DNA of 47,500 nucleotides, from the NCBI GenBank assembly GCA_027943245.1, contig JANDJZ010000145.1:1-47500 (forward strand), written 5' to 3'. This DNA is from Acanthamoeba sp. SK_2022b (Eukaryota; Discosea; Longamoebia; Acanthamoebidae). Made by a program: the position numbers and the translations under genes. Positions 21,426-31,711 of this stretch are shown piece after piece; within the stretch, counting starts at the first letter, position 1; each line of letters opens with the position of its first letter. The notes beneath the pieces were generated by a model that was given only the letters and a program-made list of their open reading frames with translations, was not told where the DNA came from and did not search any database.

Positions 21426-22124
21426 TCAATCGCTGTTGTCGCCGCTCTCTCCGCCGTCTTCGTCGAGGCCGCTCGCCTGCATGGCGCGTGCCTGTGTAGC
21501 ATGATCGTCAGCAAGCACGACCCATGCACACAACGAAGCCAAGCACACGTGTAAAGAGGCACCGGGGGGGGGGGTGTAGAACCTTTTGCTGAACGAGGAT
21601 CGACTGCGCGAGGTCCTTTGGGAGACACGCGAGGATGGCCTCCGAGCACGCCTCCACCCGCTCGGCGTCCATCGTGCCCTCCTCCGCCTTCTTCATCTGC
21701 GCGCGTGCGTGCATCCGTCTGAGCCATTGAACAGCGCACGAAGAGGAGAGGGGCAATGTACGTTGGCATGGAAGAGGAGGTAGAAGTCGACGATCTCGAT
21801 CTCGGCCTTGCGTCGCAGGATGGGCGGCACCTTCGAGCTCAGGAATGCTCGCTGGTACCACCTGTAGTAGTAGTAGTTGTTGTTGTTGTTTCAAGGAGGT
21901 GTGAGGAGTGGAGGGCTCAAGGTCAGATGAGAGCGCAGCGATAACGACGACGATGGTGGCGATGTTGTTACCGTTGGAGCTGCGCCGCGGCTTCGCTCTC
22001 GCGCTGCTGGAGCCAGCCATAGTAGTTCTGCGATCGCAGGAATCGCTTGTAGAGCTGCTGATCGCCCGACACGCTGCCCGTCAAATACGCCCCGTCGTCT
22101 GTGTCGACCAGAGTGTGAGTGTGA

Positions 22125-22158
<34 letters not shown>

Positions 22159-25052
22159 CCGAGGAGGGGCGAGGTCGCACCTCGGCAGAGAGATTTGAGG
22201 AAATGTTCCTCGTTGAAGACGGCGATCCGCGGGGCGGGTTTGAAGGGCGAGATGGTGTTGGCCGCCGGGACCAGCGACGCGAAATACTGCTCGAGCGGCT
22301 GCAGGAACACCTCGGTCAATCGGTGAAAGTGTCGCCGGATGAGCTCGTTGTAGTAGGCCGCTGCACCCACACGACCAAGGACACGTGTCAGCATATCCCT
22401 CCGCCCCCAGCAGAGCAGCTCTGAGAAGGGCCCGCATACCAGGTCGATCGGGCACCAGAAGCTGCTTGAGGACCTTCTTGTTCGCGACGATGAGCGGCCT
22501 CATCTTGGTATCCACATACTGTCGACAAAATACCAGTCATTCCACGCGCTACACGGCAGCGTAGCGACAAGGAGGGAGAGGGAGGGGGTAGCGTACGGTG
22601 GTGTCGCATCGCTGGGGCTTGGTGTGGATGCGCGCGGGCGGCGATCCCGGCAGATGGACCGAGCTGGCCGAGCGCATGCGACTCGGTCGCCCGCGGTTCA
22701 CCGCCGCCGACGTCGAACGGCCGTCGGGCGAGAGGCCGCCCGCGCCCTTGCTCGGAGACGTCCGGAGGCTCATCTTCTCGCGCAGCACGTCAAACACGCC
22801 CCGCGTGCCGCCGAAGCTGAAGCTGGTGGCTCCCCGCGTGCTGCCCTGACCGTGGGCGCGGGCGCGGGCGCTGGCGTGGGCGCCAGCCGTGGCGGCGACG
22901 ATGGGGATCGGGCGCGACACATGCGACGGCCGGTTGCCGTCGTCGCTGCTGTTGTCGTCGTCGTCGCTGCTGCTACCGCTGCTGCTGGTGTTGCTGTCGT
23001 CCGCACAGTGGGATTCGGAGAGGGTCGAGTCGCTGTAGCTGCGGCTCTCGCTGCTCCCATCGACGCTGGACGAGCGCCAGGGCTTGTTGCTCGGCTTGGC
23101 GGCGGCGTGACGGTGGAGGAGGCGGGGCGAGCGTGGACAAGGGTGGCAGACCGCTCGCGCGCTGAGCTGCTGGTGCTGGTGCTGGTGCTGCACGATCCCG
23201 GAGAGGCACAGTCGGGGCCCTGCTTGCGCATGAGCACTCGCGGGGCCGACCGGCCGATGTGGAACGTGTGCGGCCAGTGGGCAAGCACGTGGCTAAAGTG
23301 TGGGTTGGTCACGCCGACGATGGCCCCGGGCAAGCACTGTGCCGAGAGAGAGAGAGAGAGAGAAAGCGGTGAACACACGCGTGCAAAGGTGTGGCCTGCA
23401 GTGCGCTTGACCGGTGGGCGTACCTCGGGGTGAGCCTTGGCGTATTCGTTGTAGTCGCGGTCGTGAATGGTGAAGTAGGGTCGGAAATCGCCACAGTACG
23501 ACAACTGTCGTCCACAAGAAACAGCATAAATAAATAAATAAATAAACATAAATATAAATAAATAATCACATTACGAAAGGGCGTACGGGCGAGATGAGCT
23601 GCGTGAGCGAGACGACAGCATCGGAGGTGAGAGATGGATCGGATGCCTCGACCACGAGCGGCTCGTTCAACAACACCTGGCAGTAAACGAACGCCGTTAT
23701 TCAAACACCAAGTTTAGGGACAAACACGAAATAAAATAAAATAAAATAAAATATGATTTAAATAATTAATATTAATGGGGAGGCGGCGTGCTGGGCGCTT
23801 ACCAGCTCCCAGAGGTGCCAGAGGTGGCTCAGCGCGGGCCCGAGGCCCTTGTACAGCTCGGCGCCCTCGTACGAGTAGCCCTTCAACTGCATCGCCGCCA
23901 TGAATGAGGAATTGGAGGAGAGCCAACAACGAGCAACAGAGCCATCCGCCAAACGCCGTACCGCTTCGGGCAGAGTGGCCGGCGGCGAGGATGGTCGAGG
24001 CGGCGGTGACGACGACGACGACGAGGGTGGAGTGCCTACCATCGGGGACGAAGAGGGCGCGGCGCCAGACGGCATGTGGAGAAGGCCGGCAAAGAGCGGG
24101 GAGGCGGGTCGGCTTGGCAGTCGTACGCGCAGCACCCAGCCCAACAGCGGGAGCTCGTAGTGCTGGCCCGGCTCGGGCTTGGGCCTGTCGCGAGCGAACG
24201 CAAGCGATGACAAGGACGGTGACGGCGTTGTTAGGACCTACAACAGCTCGAGCCGGCTCTGGGCGGGACTTGGTGGCGAGGGAGATACCATGCGCGGATG
24301 TCGTTTACGGCGGAGGCGAGGACGGAAGGACCGCGCGTGAAGTAGAGGTGGCCAATCAGCTTGATGAGGCGCTTGAAGAAGTGGGCGTGCAGGAGCGGAG
24401 AGAGCACGACGATCGATTTCTGTGATACCCGACACACACACGAACACAATGGGTGAGCTGCACGAGTAGTTGCAACAAAGAAAGGAGCAAGTGGGAACCT
24501 GAAGATAGCCTCGGGACGACGTTTCGTCCTTTTGCTGTCGAAAGTAAGCATAGCCTACACTCAGAGAGAGAGAGAGAGAGAGAGAACGTGTAATGGGTGA
24601 GGGTGGGTCGCAATACTACGTCGGAAGAGAGCGGCACAGTACCGTAGTGAAACTCGCCTTGCCGCCGGTCTCCCTTGCGCGTGCGGAAGGTGAAAAGGGA
24701 GTCCGAGCTGCTGTTGACGTTGCAGTCGGGGAACGAAAGGAAGGCACTGCAGTGCGCGCAAGCAAAAGAAAGAGGAGTAAAACACATGTAAATAAAAAAT
24801 GATAAAAATAATTGCAGAGATCTGCGAGGCATACATGTTTTTTTCCTCTTCTTGTGGGAGAGACACCTCTGGTTGACATTCCTCCAGAGCTGTGGAAAAT
24901 CAGTTGAATTTAATTGCTCGCACGGAAGCTCAAGAAAGAAATCCATCATCTCCGTGGAAGGCAGGAGACGTACTGTGTCCGTACTCGAGGTCAAACTTGA
25001 CCACACAAAAGCACGTAATCCAAGGGCTGTCCATCGCCGGTGGGCTTTCCAT
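21426..25052 (-). CDS. DENN-domain protein of the DENND6 (FAM116) family
   Basis: Homologue of DENND6/FAM116, guanine exchange factors for Rab GTPases (Rab14 in animals) in endosomal recycling. The start is the ATG at 25052, opening MESPPAMDSPWITCFCVVKF and DLEYGH. The upstream DENN region follows: AFLSFPDCNVNSSSDSLFTF, YGYAYFRQQKDETSSRGY and LQKSIVVLSPLLHAHFFKRL. The central part has LLGWVLRVRLP, GLGPALSHLWHLWELV, LNEPLVVEA and LSYCGDFRPYFTIHDRDYNE (about 23510-23440), nearly identical in style to the family signature CGDYRPYFTIHDSEF. Then comes IVGVTNPHFSHVLAHWPHTF. A family-poor Ser-rich insert (about 23200-22620) interrupts the downstream DENN part. The C-terminal region includes YYNELIRRHFHRLTEVFLQP and VEACSEAILACLPKDLAQSI, and ends GDNSD. 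About 16 exons; many introns have CT runs on the sense strand. Confidence 0.88.
21862..21891. repeat. (GTA)n/(GTT)n trinucleotide run
   Basis: TAG/TTG-type triplets in an intron of the DENN gene. On the sense strand this reads AAC and CTA triplets immediately before a long CT-rich segment. Confidence 0.7.
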
Positions 25053-25512
25053 GTGCTGGTACTCCCTGGCTGGGCGTTGTGCTGAGGTGTACTAATTGGC
25101 GGTTTTGTGCTCAACCGGCACGCTGGTCAACCAGCACGGGGTGTGCGTTGTGCAGGAGCGTGGGCACGAGACAAAGGTCAAGAGACCAAGGTTGTAAGGG
25201 CAGTAAAAAGATACAGAAAGTAAGCTATCTGAACGGAGGGACGAGGGTCCATACACCCAGGGAGGGGAGATGCAGAGCTTGATAGAACTCGAATGTTTGG
25301 GAGAGCACCCAAAATGAGGGAGCGCTATGGCAACTCCTGAAATTCCAGGCAATCTTCCGCATTCGTCCAGCCACAAGAAGCCAGAATGCGAAGAACAGCC
25401 AGAGCCGAGCTGCGATCACTGCGGACCAGATCACTGGTGGTTCGAAGCCCAGATATCTGACAGGTTGGAGCGGACATCACCGATAGGAAAGTCTCTATTA
25501 CTGAATGAACTT
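25053..25512. other. Intergenic region between DENND6-like and TENT5-like genes
   Basis: 460 bp with the DENN gene promoter on the minus strand and the 3' UTR of the nucleotidyltransferase gene. A plus-strand frame that covers part of it (25327-25644) has no recognised content and overlaps the predicted last exon of the minus-strand gene. Confidence 0.4.
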
Positions 25513-27179
25513 TCATCTTCTTGTGCTACGCTCATTAGACCTGGTCACCGCTTCAAACTGAGTAAGAACGACCGAATCTCGCCTGTTTGCGTGCGTACCA
25601 TGATGGGGCTCTGTGTTCCCACGAAAGAAGAAGCCAGCAAGTAGAAACAACAGATAAAGGGACACGACGCTACAAGACAAAGAGCTTTGTTGGGTTTTAG
25701 CAGTACTTACATGAAATAAATAACCAGGGTCTCCTCAATGACGGCGATCATCTTTTGCTGGAGGCTGGAGGCGACGGTAGGCGGAGGCTCGATGTTGCGC
25801 AGGGTGATGTGAAGGTGTGTGAGCACCTGGAAGGCGTGCCGCTGGTGCGTGTGAAGGAACTTGTGGATGCTGCGCTGGAACTCGTCCCCATCGTTCGTCC
25901 AGGCGGCGAATTCGTGGTAGAGCTCCTCTACGAAGATGGCCTCGAGCCGCTGCTTGTCCTCCTGAGATGGCCGATTGCCTTTGGCCAACTCTAGGCAGTA
26001 GCGGAAGAGGCCGCGACGCACCGAGCCGGGGTCCCACGTCCTGAGTTGCTTCGTATGGAGGTGGATGCACGCTTCCTTGAAGTCACCGTAGTTGCACTCC
26101 ACCTCCACCTCCGTTCGGCTCGCTTTTCCCTTCTTGGCCGTGCCCTTCTTCTTGTCGCTGTTCGCTCCCATCTCGATCCATGCTGCGTCTACGCCGTTCT
26201 CGCCTCCTTCTTCCGAATCGGGATGGGCATCGCCATCGCCGGCGTCCTTGAGCATGGGATCGAGGATGATTTCAAAGGAATCAATGGAGAAGACAAAGTT
26301 GCGCCGATTTCGCTCGACCACTCGAATGTCGATGCCAAGCGTATCGCTGCCGCAGCGGAAGAGGGACCAGGCTTCGTGCTTCTCCCCTATCCGAAAGCTC
26401 TCGCGAAAGAAGAGCTGATAGATCTCAAAGAGCGAAAGGCGGATGCCCAGTTGCTCTTCCACGAGCTCGGACAGCACCTCCTCCTCGCAGAGTAGGACAT
26501 CGGCGAAATTGTGACTTCCGCGTCGGCCGTCGTCGAGGTAGAAGGTGAGGTCGAGATCGTTGAGCTGGCTCTCACTCCCAAGCGAAAGCACGCACGAAGC
26601 GCCGCCCCCCGTAAGCCTAATGCCCTCTGGTCGCACGATGAGCTGGAACAATCGGAATTTCTCCTCGAGCTTGGTGAGAAGGGTCTTGATGGAGCAGCTG
26701 ATCTTGATTTCGCGATCATAGCGATGCAAGGCGCCCGGCTTAGAGGTTATCTCTCGAGGCCGTTCAAGCAATTCTTTCAGATTTCGCCATGCCCCCGCCC
26801 CCAGCTTTCCGCGATGTCGATTCTTGTTGGGTCTGGAGCTCTTGCTGGACTTGTGGTTGAGCAGCTCATACTTGGGGTCAGTGCCGAAGTTGAAGAGACT
26901 GCTACTGCTGTGCCGGCGAGGTGGGAATGATTGCGGGAGTGAGGAAATGTATGAAGAAGAAGTAGGGTGTGTTGCGGAGGAAGGATGAACCGAGAGAGGA
27001 GGAGAAGAGGGAAAGGGGGCTGTGTGAGTGGAGTAAGAGTATGGTCGCCGGTAGGGCGAAGTTGTAGTGGTGCTCACACCAGAGGGCGAGATGGAGATAG
27101 AAAGAGATGAGGCGGAAGAGGATCGTGTGAAAGGGGCTGTGAATGGAGGAGAGGGTGACGATGCGAACGAGCCCAGCAT
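25513..27179 (-). CDS. TENT5/FAM46-like non-canonical poly(A) polymerase
   Basis: Nucleotidyltransferase of the FAM46 (TENT5) family, which extends mRNA poly(A) tails. After a Ser/Pro-rich N-terminus of about 110 residues, the catalytic fold shows RLTGGGASCVLSLGSESQLN followed by DLDLTFYLDD; GG-S and D-D are the nucleotide-binding and metal-binding motifs. Next come FVFSIDSFEIILDPML, a charged insert (about 26240-26110), then YGDFKEACIHLHTKQLRTWD and PGSVRRGLFRYCLELAKG. These match FAM46 signatures (FSVDSF-I-LD, YGDF-EA--HL--K, GLL-YC). The frame reads to a stop at 25707. A consensus donor (GTAAGT, 25710) and acceptor (CTTGTAG, 25670) would instead join a second exon, 25669-25513, adding a hydrophobic segment (IVVSLYLLFLLAGFFF) and about 36 polar residues; I prefer this model. 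Family identity is firm, the C-terminus less so. Confidence 0.85.
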
Positions 27180-27474
27180 CTGAGATGAAGAGAAAGCGGG
27201 GTGCCGCTGGGCACCAGGGCGATCCGTTCAGTCGGGGCCGCTTTTCTGAAGGACAACAGCCCCCCGTACTCTCTTCTTTCTGCTGGGGCTGCTCCAAAGT
27301 GTTTTCTAGGGATCGGCCTTCTCCTTTTCACGCGGCCAAGAGAGGCAAACCGAGCTTGCCAAACAAGGAAATAATTGCCGAAGCATTTGAGTCTTTGGCA
27401 GACCGATCTGACCTTATGTACATACAAGCTCATGTGGAGCACTAGAGTGACTACACGCGCGGCTCTTTACTCGC
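27180..27474. other. Intergenic region upstream of TENT5-like gene
   Basis: 295 bp between the start of the TENT5-like gene and the stop of the next minus-strand gene. It should hold the TENT5-like promoter. A plus-strand frame from 27183 to 27445 (MKRKRGAAGHQGDPF... ending YIQAHVEH) is open but has no homology I recognise; it could be a small divergent gene starting 3 bp from the TENT5-like start, or chance. Confidence 0.35.
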
Positions 27475-28557
27475 TCAATGCCAGCCACGGATAGGCTGTG
27501 CCTTGCTGGTTGGTGGGCACCAGGGAAACTGACGGCGGCCGAGGAGCGAAAGGAGAAGCTGTGGACGTGCTGTTACTCCGCTGGAGCCCACGCTCATAGC
27601 CGATAGGGCCGATGTGAGCTGGTGAGTGCTTTGAATGGGCACTGTGGGCTTGGCGGTTTGAAGGATAGCGGAGGCGTTCTTAGTTCGCCTCACACCCTTT
27701 ACCTTCCTTCTGGCCATCATGTCGTGTATCTTTCCCACGTCCTTGCGACTGTCGCTCGCCTTCTTCGCGGCTACCGTGTTGACGGTCACAGTTGGGCGAA
27801 GGATCACGTGGGCCTCGTCACCTCGCCGCTCGTTCAACCGAAGAATGTTGCTTTGCATTCCAGCCCCATTCATCACCTTGCCCTGAACCACGGGGAGGAA
27901 CACCACCGAAGTGGATCGAGCAGGTGAAGTGGCAGATGTGGATACAGTTGACGGCGCTGACGAAACAGGTAAGTGAGAGGAAGGAAGGGCAGTTGAAGGC
28001 TGGAAGGAAGAAGATAAGGAGGTGGAATAGGTAAGGAGATGAGGCGGGATGAGTGGACGCCTGTCGCCTGAGGGTTGGATGGTACTCTCTTCACCTCCAA
28101 CGGGGCTCTCATGGCCAACGGAGTCGGGACTGAAAGCCAGCAAAGGCACGGCGGGACATGAGTTGTCGACTAAGGGGGGTGTTATGTCGAAGCGTCGTTG
28201 CTTCCTGCTTGGATGAGCACCTCCCTCGCCCTCTTCCCCTAGCCCTATGATATCAAGATCGAGGTCCAGCTCAAAGTGTTGTTCGAGTTCGGCGAGGAAA
28301 TCGAGGGGCTCGGAGGTTGGCTTAGGCTGCTGTTGATGTTGAGGTTGAGGTTGTTGGCCGTCGGACTGTTGGTTCAAGCCCAGGAATAGGTAGGCGAGGT
28401 AGTCATCGTCCAGGTGCCTGAACGATTCTTCGCCCACCGGATCGTCCATCCTCAACACATGTTCTTCTTCGTTGGGAGAGCACGAATTTTCGTTCTTTGT
28501 CTTCGCTTTTGGGGCATCAATGGGCTCGCCACCATCAATCGGCCATCGCCACCACAT
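27475..28557 (-). CDS. Hypothetical low-complexity protein
   Basis: Single-exon frame of 360 residues, not recognised. From the N-terminus: a Trp-rich start (MWWRWPIDGG); an acidic segment, HLDDDYLAYLFLGLNQ; a Gln-rich run (QPQPQHQQQ); a strongly acidic stretch (ELEQHFELDLDLDIIGLGEE); and a long Ser/Pro/Thr region. It ends in a basic part, KIHDMMARRKVKGVRRTKN, followed by uncharged sequence. The acidic/Gln-rich half with a basic segment resembles transcriptional regulators in composition only. No signal peptide or membrane segment. The length of the frame and codon use like the neighbours support a real gene. Function unknown. Confidence 0.6.
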   Translation of the reverse strand: MWWRWPIDGGEPIDAPKAKTKNENSCSPNEEEHVLRMDDPVGEESFRHLDDDYLAYLFLGLNQQSDGQQPQPQHQQQPKPTSEPLDFLAELEQHFELDLDLDIIGLGEEGEGGAHPSRKQRRFDITPPLVDNSCPAVPLLAFSPDSVGHESPVGGEESTIQPSGDRRPLIPPHLLTYSTSLSSSFQPSTALPSSHLPVSSAPSTVSTSATSPARSTSVVFLPVVQGKVMNGAGMQSNILRLNERRGDEAHVILRPTVTVNTVAAKKASDSRKDVGKIHDMMARRKVKGVRRTKNASAILQTAKPTVPIQSTHQLTSALSAMSVGSSGVTARPQLLLSLLGRRQFPWCPPTSKAQPIRGWH

Positions 28558-28718
28558 CGCCTGTCGCGATGAAAGGTAGCCACAGTCCTTGGCCCGGTGA
28601 TGAGCTAATTACGGCTCTCATCGTGCTTGGTACGTGACGAAAGCGACAACGCAATCAAGTTGTCAGCATGTCAATTCCCTTGCTATCGCACCCGCTACGG
28701 TGCCCACTGTACAGTTGC

Positions 28719-29329
28719 TTACTCGTCGATGTTGAGGTGCCTTCGTAGCTTCTCGTGCACTTGTTCTGGCGTCATGGACGTGACCAGCAGCACCTTGTCT
28801 CGCGACTTTGAGCCACTCACCAGTTCCACCTGCTTCTTCCTCGCTTCCAACACCTGCACAACAGGGCAGCCGTCGTGAATGTGCGGCTAGTGTGGAGGTA
28901 GTGTGATGATGTCCGCCCCCCTTACCCCGGACATGAAGTCAACCAGTTCTGCGTTGGCCTCACCGTCTCTCGGCGGAGCTGCGAGCGCTACCCCAATTGC
29001 CTCGCTGGACATGTCTGTTGAAGGCGACAGGTCACCATGCCTCTTCAGCGACAGCAGGTGCGCGTTGCCCTCACAAGGCCGCTCGTACCTGTGACTGCCG
29101 ACATCTTGGCGTTGGGCTTGACGTGTATGGTGAGCTTCACATTTCCCTCCTTTGTCATACCAATACACTGTGGCAGTCCTGATGCAGTCCCACCTACGCC
29201 TGCTCCCCCCATCTTGTTCTTATAATAATGATGAGCGAGCGGAAGATTATGTGACGATCGCCGAGAAGAAGAAGCTCCTACCTGAGCATTCGGCGCCCCT
29301 CCGCCTTTCTTCTTAGTTGCTCGCGACAT
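28719..29329 (-). CDS. UPF0235/DUF167 family protein (C15orf40/YggU-like)
   Basis: Small conserved protein of 131 residues; the biochemical role of the family is not established. Four exons keep frame: 29329-29282, 29212-29089, 29014-28926 and 28853-28719. A basic, low-complexity N-terminus ([11 protein letters not shown]) is followed by the DUF167 core: [37 protein letters not shown] and [18 protein letters not shown]. It ends [11 protein letters not shown]. The P-DG-AN--L and V-GS-SRDK motifs are diagnostic of the family. The start lies 85 bp from the divergent F-box/ankyrin start. Confidence 0.92.
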
Positions 29330-29414
29330 GTGAAGTACTGCCCTGCGCATCGGCAATCTCTCGCCACACAACTAAAATACCTTTTCGACGAACTTTTTGA
29401 GCCAGACCGAAGAG
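29330..29414. promoter_or_regulatory. 85-bp divergent promoter region
   Basis: Only 85 bp separate the UPF0235 start (-) from the F-box/ankyrin start (+). The shared promoter must be extremely compact or overlap the coding sequence. Confidence 0.5.
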
Positions 29415-30737
29415 ATGGAAGAGGGGGACGCGGCGTCGGTGCTGCCGTCGGAGGTGTGGTACCAGGTGGCAACGTGCCTGGACCCCAAATCTCTGGCTCA
29501 GCTGGCCCTGGTATCTCGATTTTTCGGGCTAGGGGTGTGCCGCCAGCCGACCATCTGGCGCCATATCTTCCAGCGCGAGTTGGCCGCCCACCGCCAGCCT
29601 TATGCATACGAAATGAGAGCCAAGATGAATATAAGAGTCAAGGTCGGAGGCGGCCCTGGCTCGCTGCACTACTGGCAGAGAGCGCTGCGGTTCCTCGTGG
29701 TGCCTTCACTCGGCCGCGTACGCCATGGCTTCGTGCGCTGGCCCGTTGGCAAGAACTACGTGGTACGACGCAGCGCTGTCCCCGTACTCGCGTACTTGTC
29801 CTAACGGCTTTGCCACCACCGCACGCAGGGCAAGGCCTTCTTGGTGGAGCTGCTCTCCGAGGCTGCCGTGCATAATCTTGCCCAGCACACCACGGTAGAG
29901 AGTGCGTTTGCCGAGCCAAGGCGTACAGTAGCCATGCGGTGGTTGATGATAACGTGTGGCCACACCAGACGTATTCGACTTGCAGCTCCTGCTGCCCGAC
30001 AAGAAGAGGCAATTGTGGAACGAAGCGGAAGAGGAACCACCCAAACAGGGAGGCCCCAAGCGACGAAAGACCGACAGCAAGTACATTACACCTCAGCCAA
30101 GCTGTGCAACCCCCCTGCCGCGTCTGTCGCGCCCGCCCTACACCTTCCTGGTGGCCCGCGATCTGTCGTGTGCGCAGGCCGTCAAGTCCAGCTACATGGA
30201 GGCAGAATGGAGTGCAGACTCGAAGACGCGCCTGTGGGACCCCTACACCTACTCGCAGCAGGACCGCCGCGAGCGCAGGCGCCGCTTAGGCGTGGCCATC
30301 CAGGGGGTCGAGATCAAGGACATCAAAGAGCTGCGACACATCTTCATCCCGTCAGTGCGAAAGGACGACCAGCTCATCCGCTGCATCGGGACCCGCAACG
30401 AAAACGTACCCAACGCGCTCCTTTCTTCTTATTCATTCATTAATTTATATTTCAAGAAAATGAACGAATAATTATTATTCTTTCTAAATGTTTTAAACAA
30501 CAACAGGAGGCGATCGAGATGCTGAAGCGGGGAGCCGATCCCGACGCCATATGCGGCTCGGGCACATACACCTCGCTGTCGGCGCTGAGCATTGCCGTGC
30601 GGCTCAAGATGCCGCGACTCATTCGAGAGCTCGTATTGAGTGGCGCCTCTCTCAGCGGCCGGGGCACGTCCACTCACTGCTACCTGTGTGTGGTTGTGTG
30701 GTTGTGTGGTTGTGTGGTTGTGTGGTTGTGTGTGTGG

Positions 30738-30792
<55 letters not shown>

Positions 30793-31633
30793 CGCGCGCG
30801 CGTTGGGCCAAACATTGCTGACACTGAGAGCGTGTAGGCAGTGGCATACCTCCTCTGTGCAAGGCTGCGGAGCTGGGCGACGTGGAGGCCATCCGTGCCA
30901 TTTGCCAGGCCTTTGCCAGCACCACCAACGATGCCGCAGCGTCGGGCGTTGCCGCCGACGGCCAGAAGCAGATCCACGCTCGCAGGGCGTGGAGCCAAAA
31001 GGACATCGTGAACTGGATCTACAGCGTCGACGAGCTGGTGGCCACGACCGAAGAGTTCTGCGGCTTCACGCCCGTCATGCTGGCCGCGCGCGAAGGTCAC
31101 ATTGACGCGGTGAGGGTGCTCGTGGAGGAGATGGGGGCCGACCTCGAGCACGTTTCGAAAGATGGCAAGGTGCGCGCTCTCGCACTGCAGGGCCACGCAT
31201 GGCGCCTGTGGCACGTGCTCATCGCGCGATGGACAGTGGACAGCGCTCTTGATCGCCGCGTGGCGAAAGCGCAAAGACGTGGTCGAGTACCTGCTGTCGG
31301 CGGGGGCCAACCGGTACTGCACCAACGCCGTGGGCAAGAATCTCGACGCCATCACCCGCGAGCTCGAGCATGCCGCCCTCGGTGTGCTACCCCGCCCATG
31401 GAGGTGCGTGGTGTGTGGATGTGTTGCTCATACGGTTCCTTTATGCAGTCAAGGAGAGAATGCGGCAGGCCAAGGAGGAGGGCAAGGCCAAGAAGGCGAG
31501 TGGTGCGGAGTTCGAGGAGGCCTGGCAGGACTGCCAGCACTGTGGCGGCGTCATGCTCGCGCACATCCCCTCGCGGCTGCTCTTTGGATACTGCCAAGCC
31601 TGCGGCAAGCTGTGCCAACGTTGTCCCGCGTAA
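29415..31633 (+). CDS. F-box/ankyrin protein with C-terminal Cys-rich motif
   Basis: Second F-box/ankyrin gene of the window. The F-box is at the N-terminus: VLPSEVWYQVATCLDPKSLA then QLALVSRFFGLGVCRQPTIW. Spliced exons then give FLVELLSEAAVHNLAQ, VFDLQLLLPDKKRQLWNEAE, a basic PKRRKTDSK (nuclear-signal-like) and DRRERRRRLGVAIQGVEIKD. Ankyrin-like repeats follow: EAIEMLKRGADPDAICGSG, LSALSIAVRLKMPRLIREL, PPLCKAAELGDVEAIRAICQ, GFTPVMLAAREGHIDAVRVL and ALLIAAWRKRKDVVEYLLSA. The C-terminus has CQHCGGVML then FGYCQACGKLCQRC, six or more Cys in C-x2-C spacing, perhaps a zinc ribbon. Introns carry an AT-rich stretch (30425-30500) and a TG/CG run (30690-30802). A donor-like GTAAGG overlaps the stop, so a further exon cannot be excluded. 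Confidence 0.8.
30690..30802. repeat. (TGTGGT)n, (TG)n and (CG)n compound repeat
   Basis: Intronic run on the sense strand: GTGTGGTT units at 30690-30740, about 22 TG units to 30783, then about nine CG units at 30784-30802. Purine-pyrimidine alternation is continuous over the last 60 bp. Confidence 0.9.
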
Positions 31634-31711
31634 GGGGCTCGCCCAGGCAGTTCAGAGAAAAAGATTAGCGTTACCATGTAAACGAACAACAGCTTTAACT
31701 CAGCTTGGAAG

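Noticed and set aside
22598..23433. Long plus-strand frames opposite the DENN gene
   Set aside because: They are mirror frames of a GC-rich coding region on the minus strand. The minus strand carries the family motifs.
25437..25450. GGTTCGAAGCC resembling a tRNA B-box
   Set aside because: No matching A-box at the right spacing and no acceptor stem or cloverleaf around it.
25327..25644. Plus-strand 105-residue frame (MATPEIPGNL...) with CDHCG-like cysteines
   Set aside because: It overlaps the proposed last exon of the minus-strand TENT5-like gene, which has better splice sites and family continuity. The frame matches no family.
27143..27445. Plus-strand 100-residue frame between the TENT5-like and unknown genes
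   Set aside because: Starts inside the TENT5-like coding region on the other strand and has no recognised domain. Kept only as a note in the intergenic entry.
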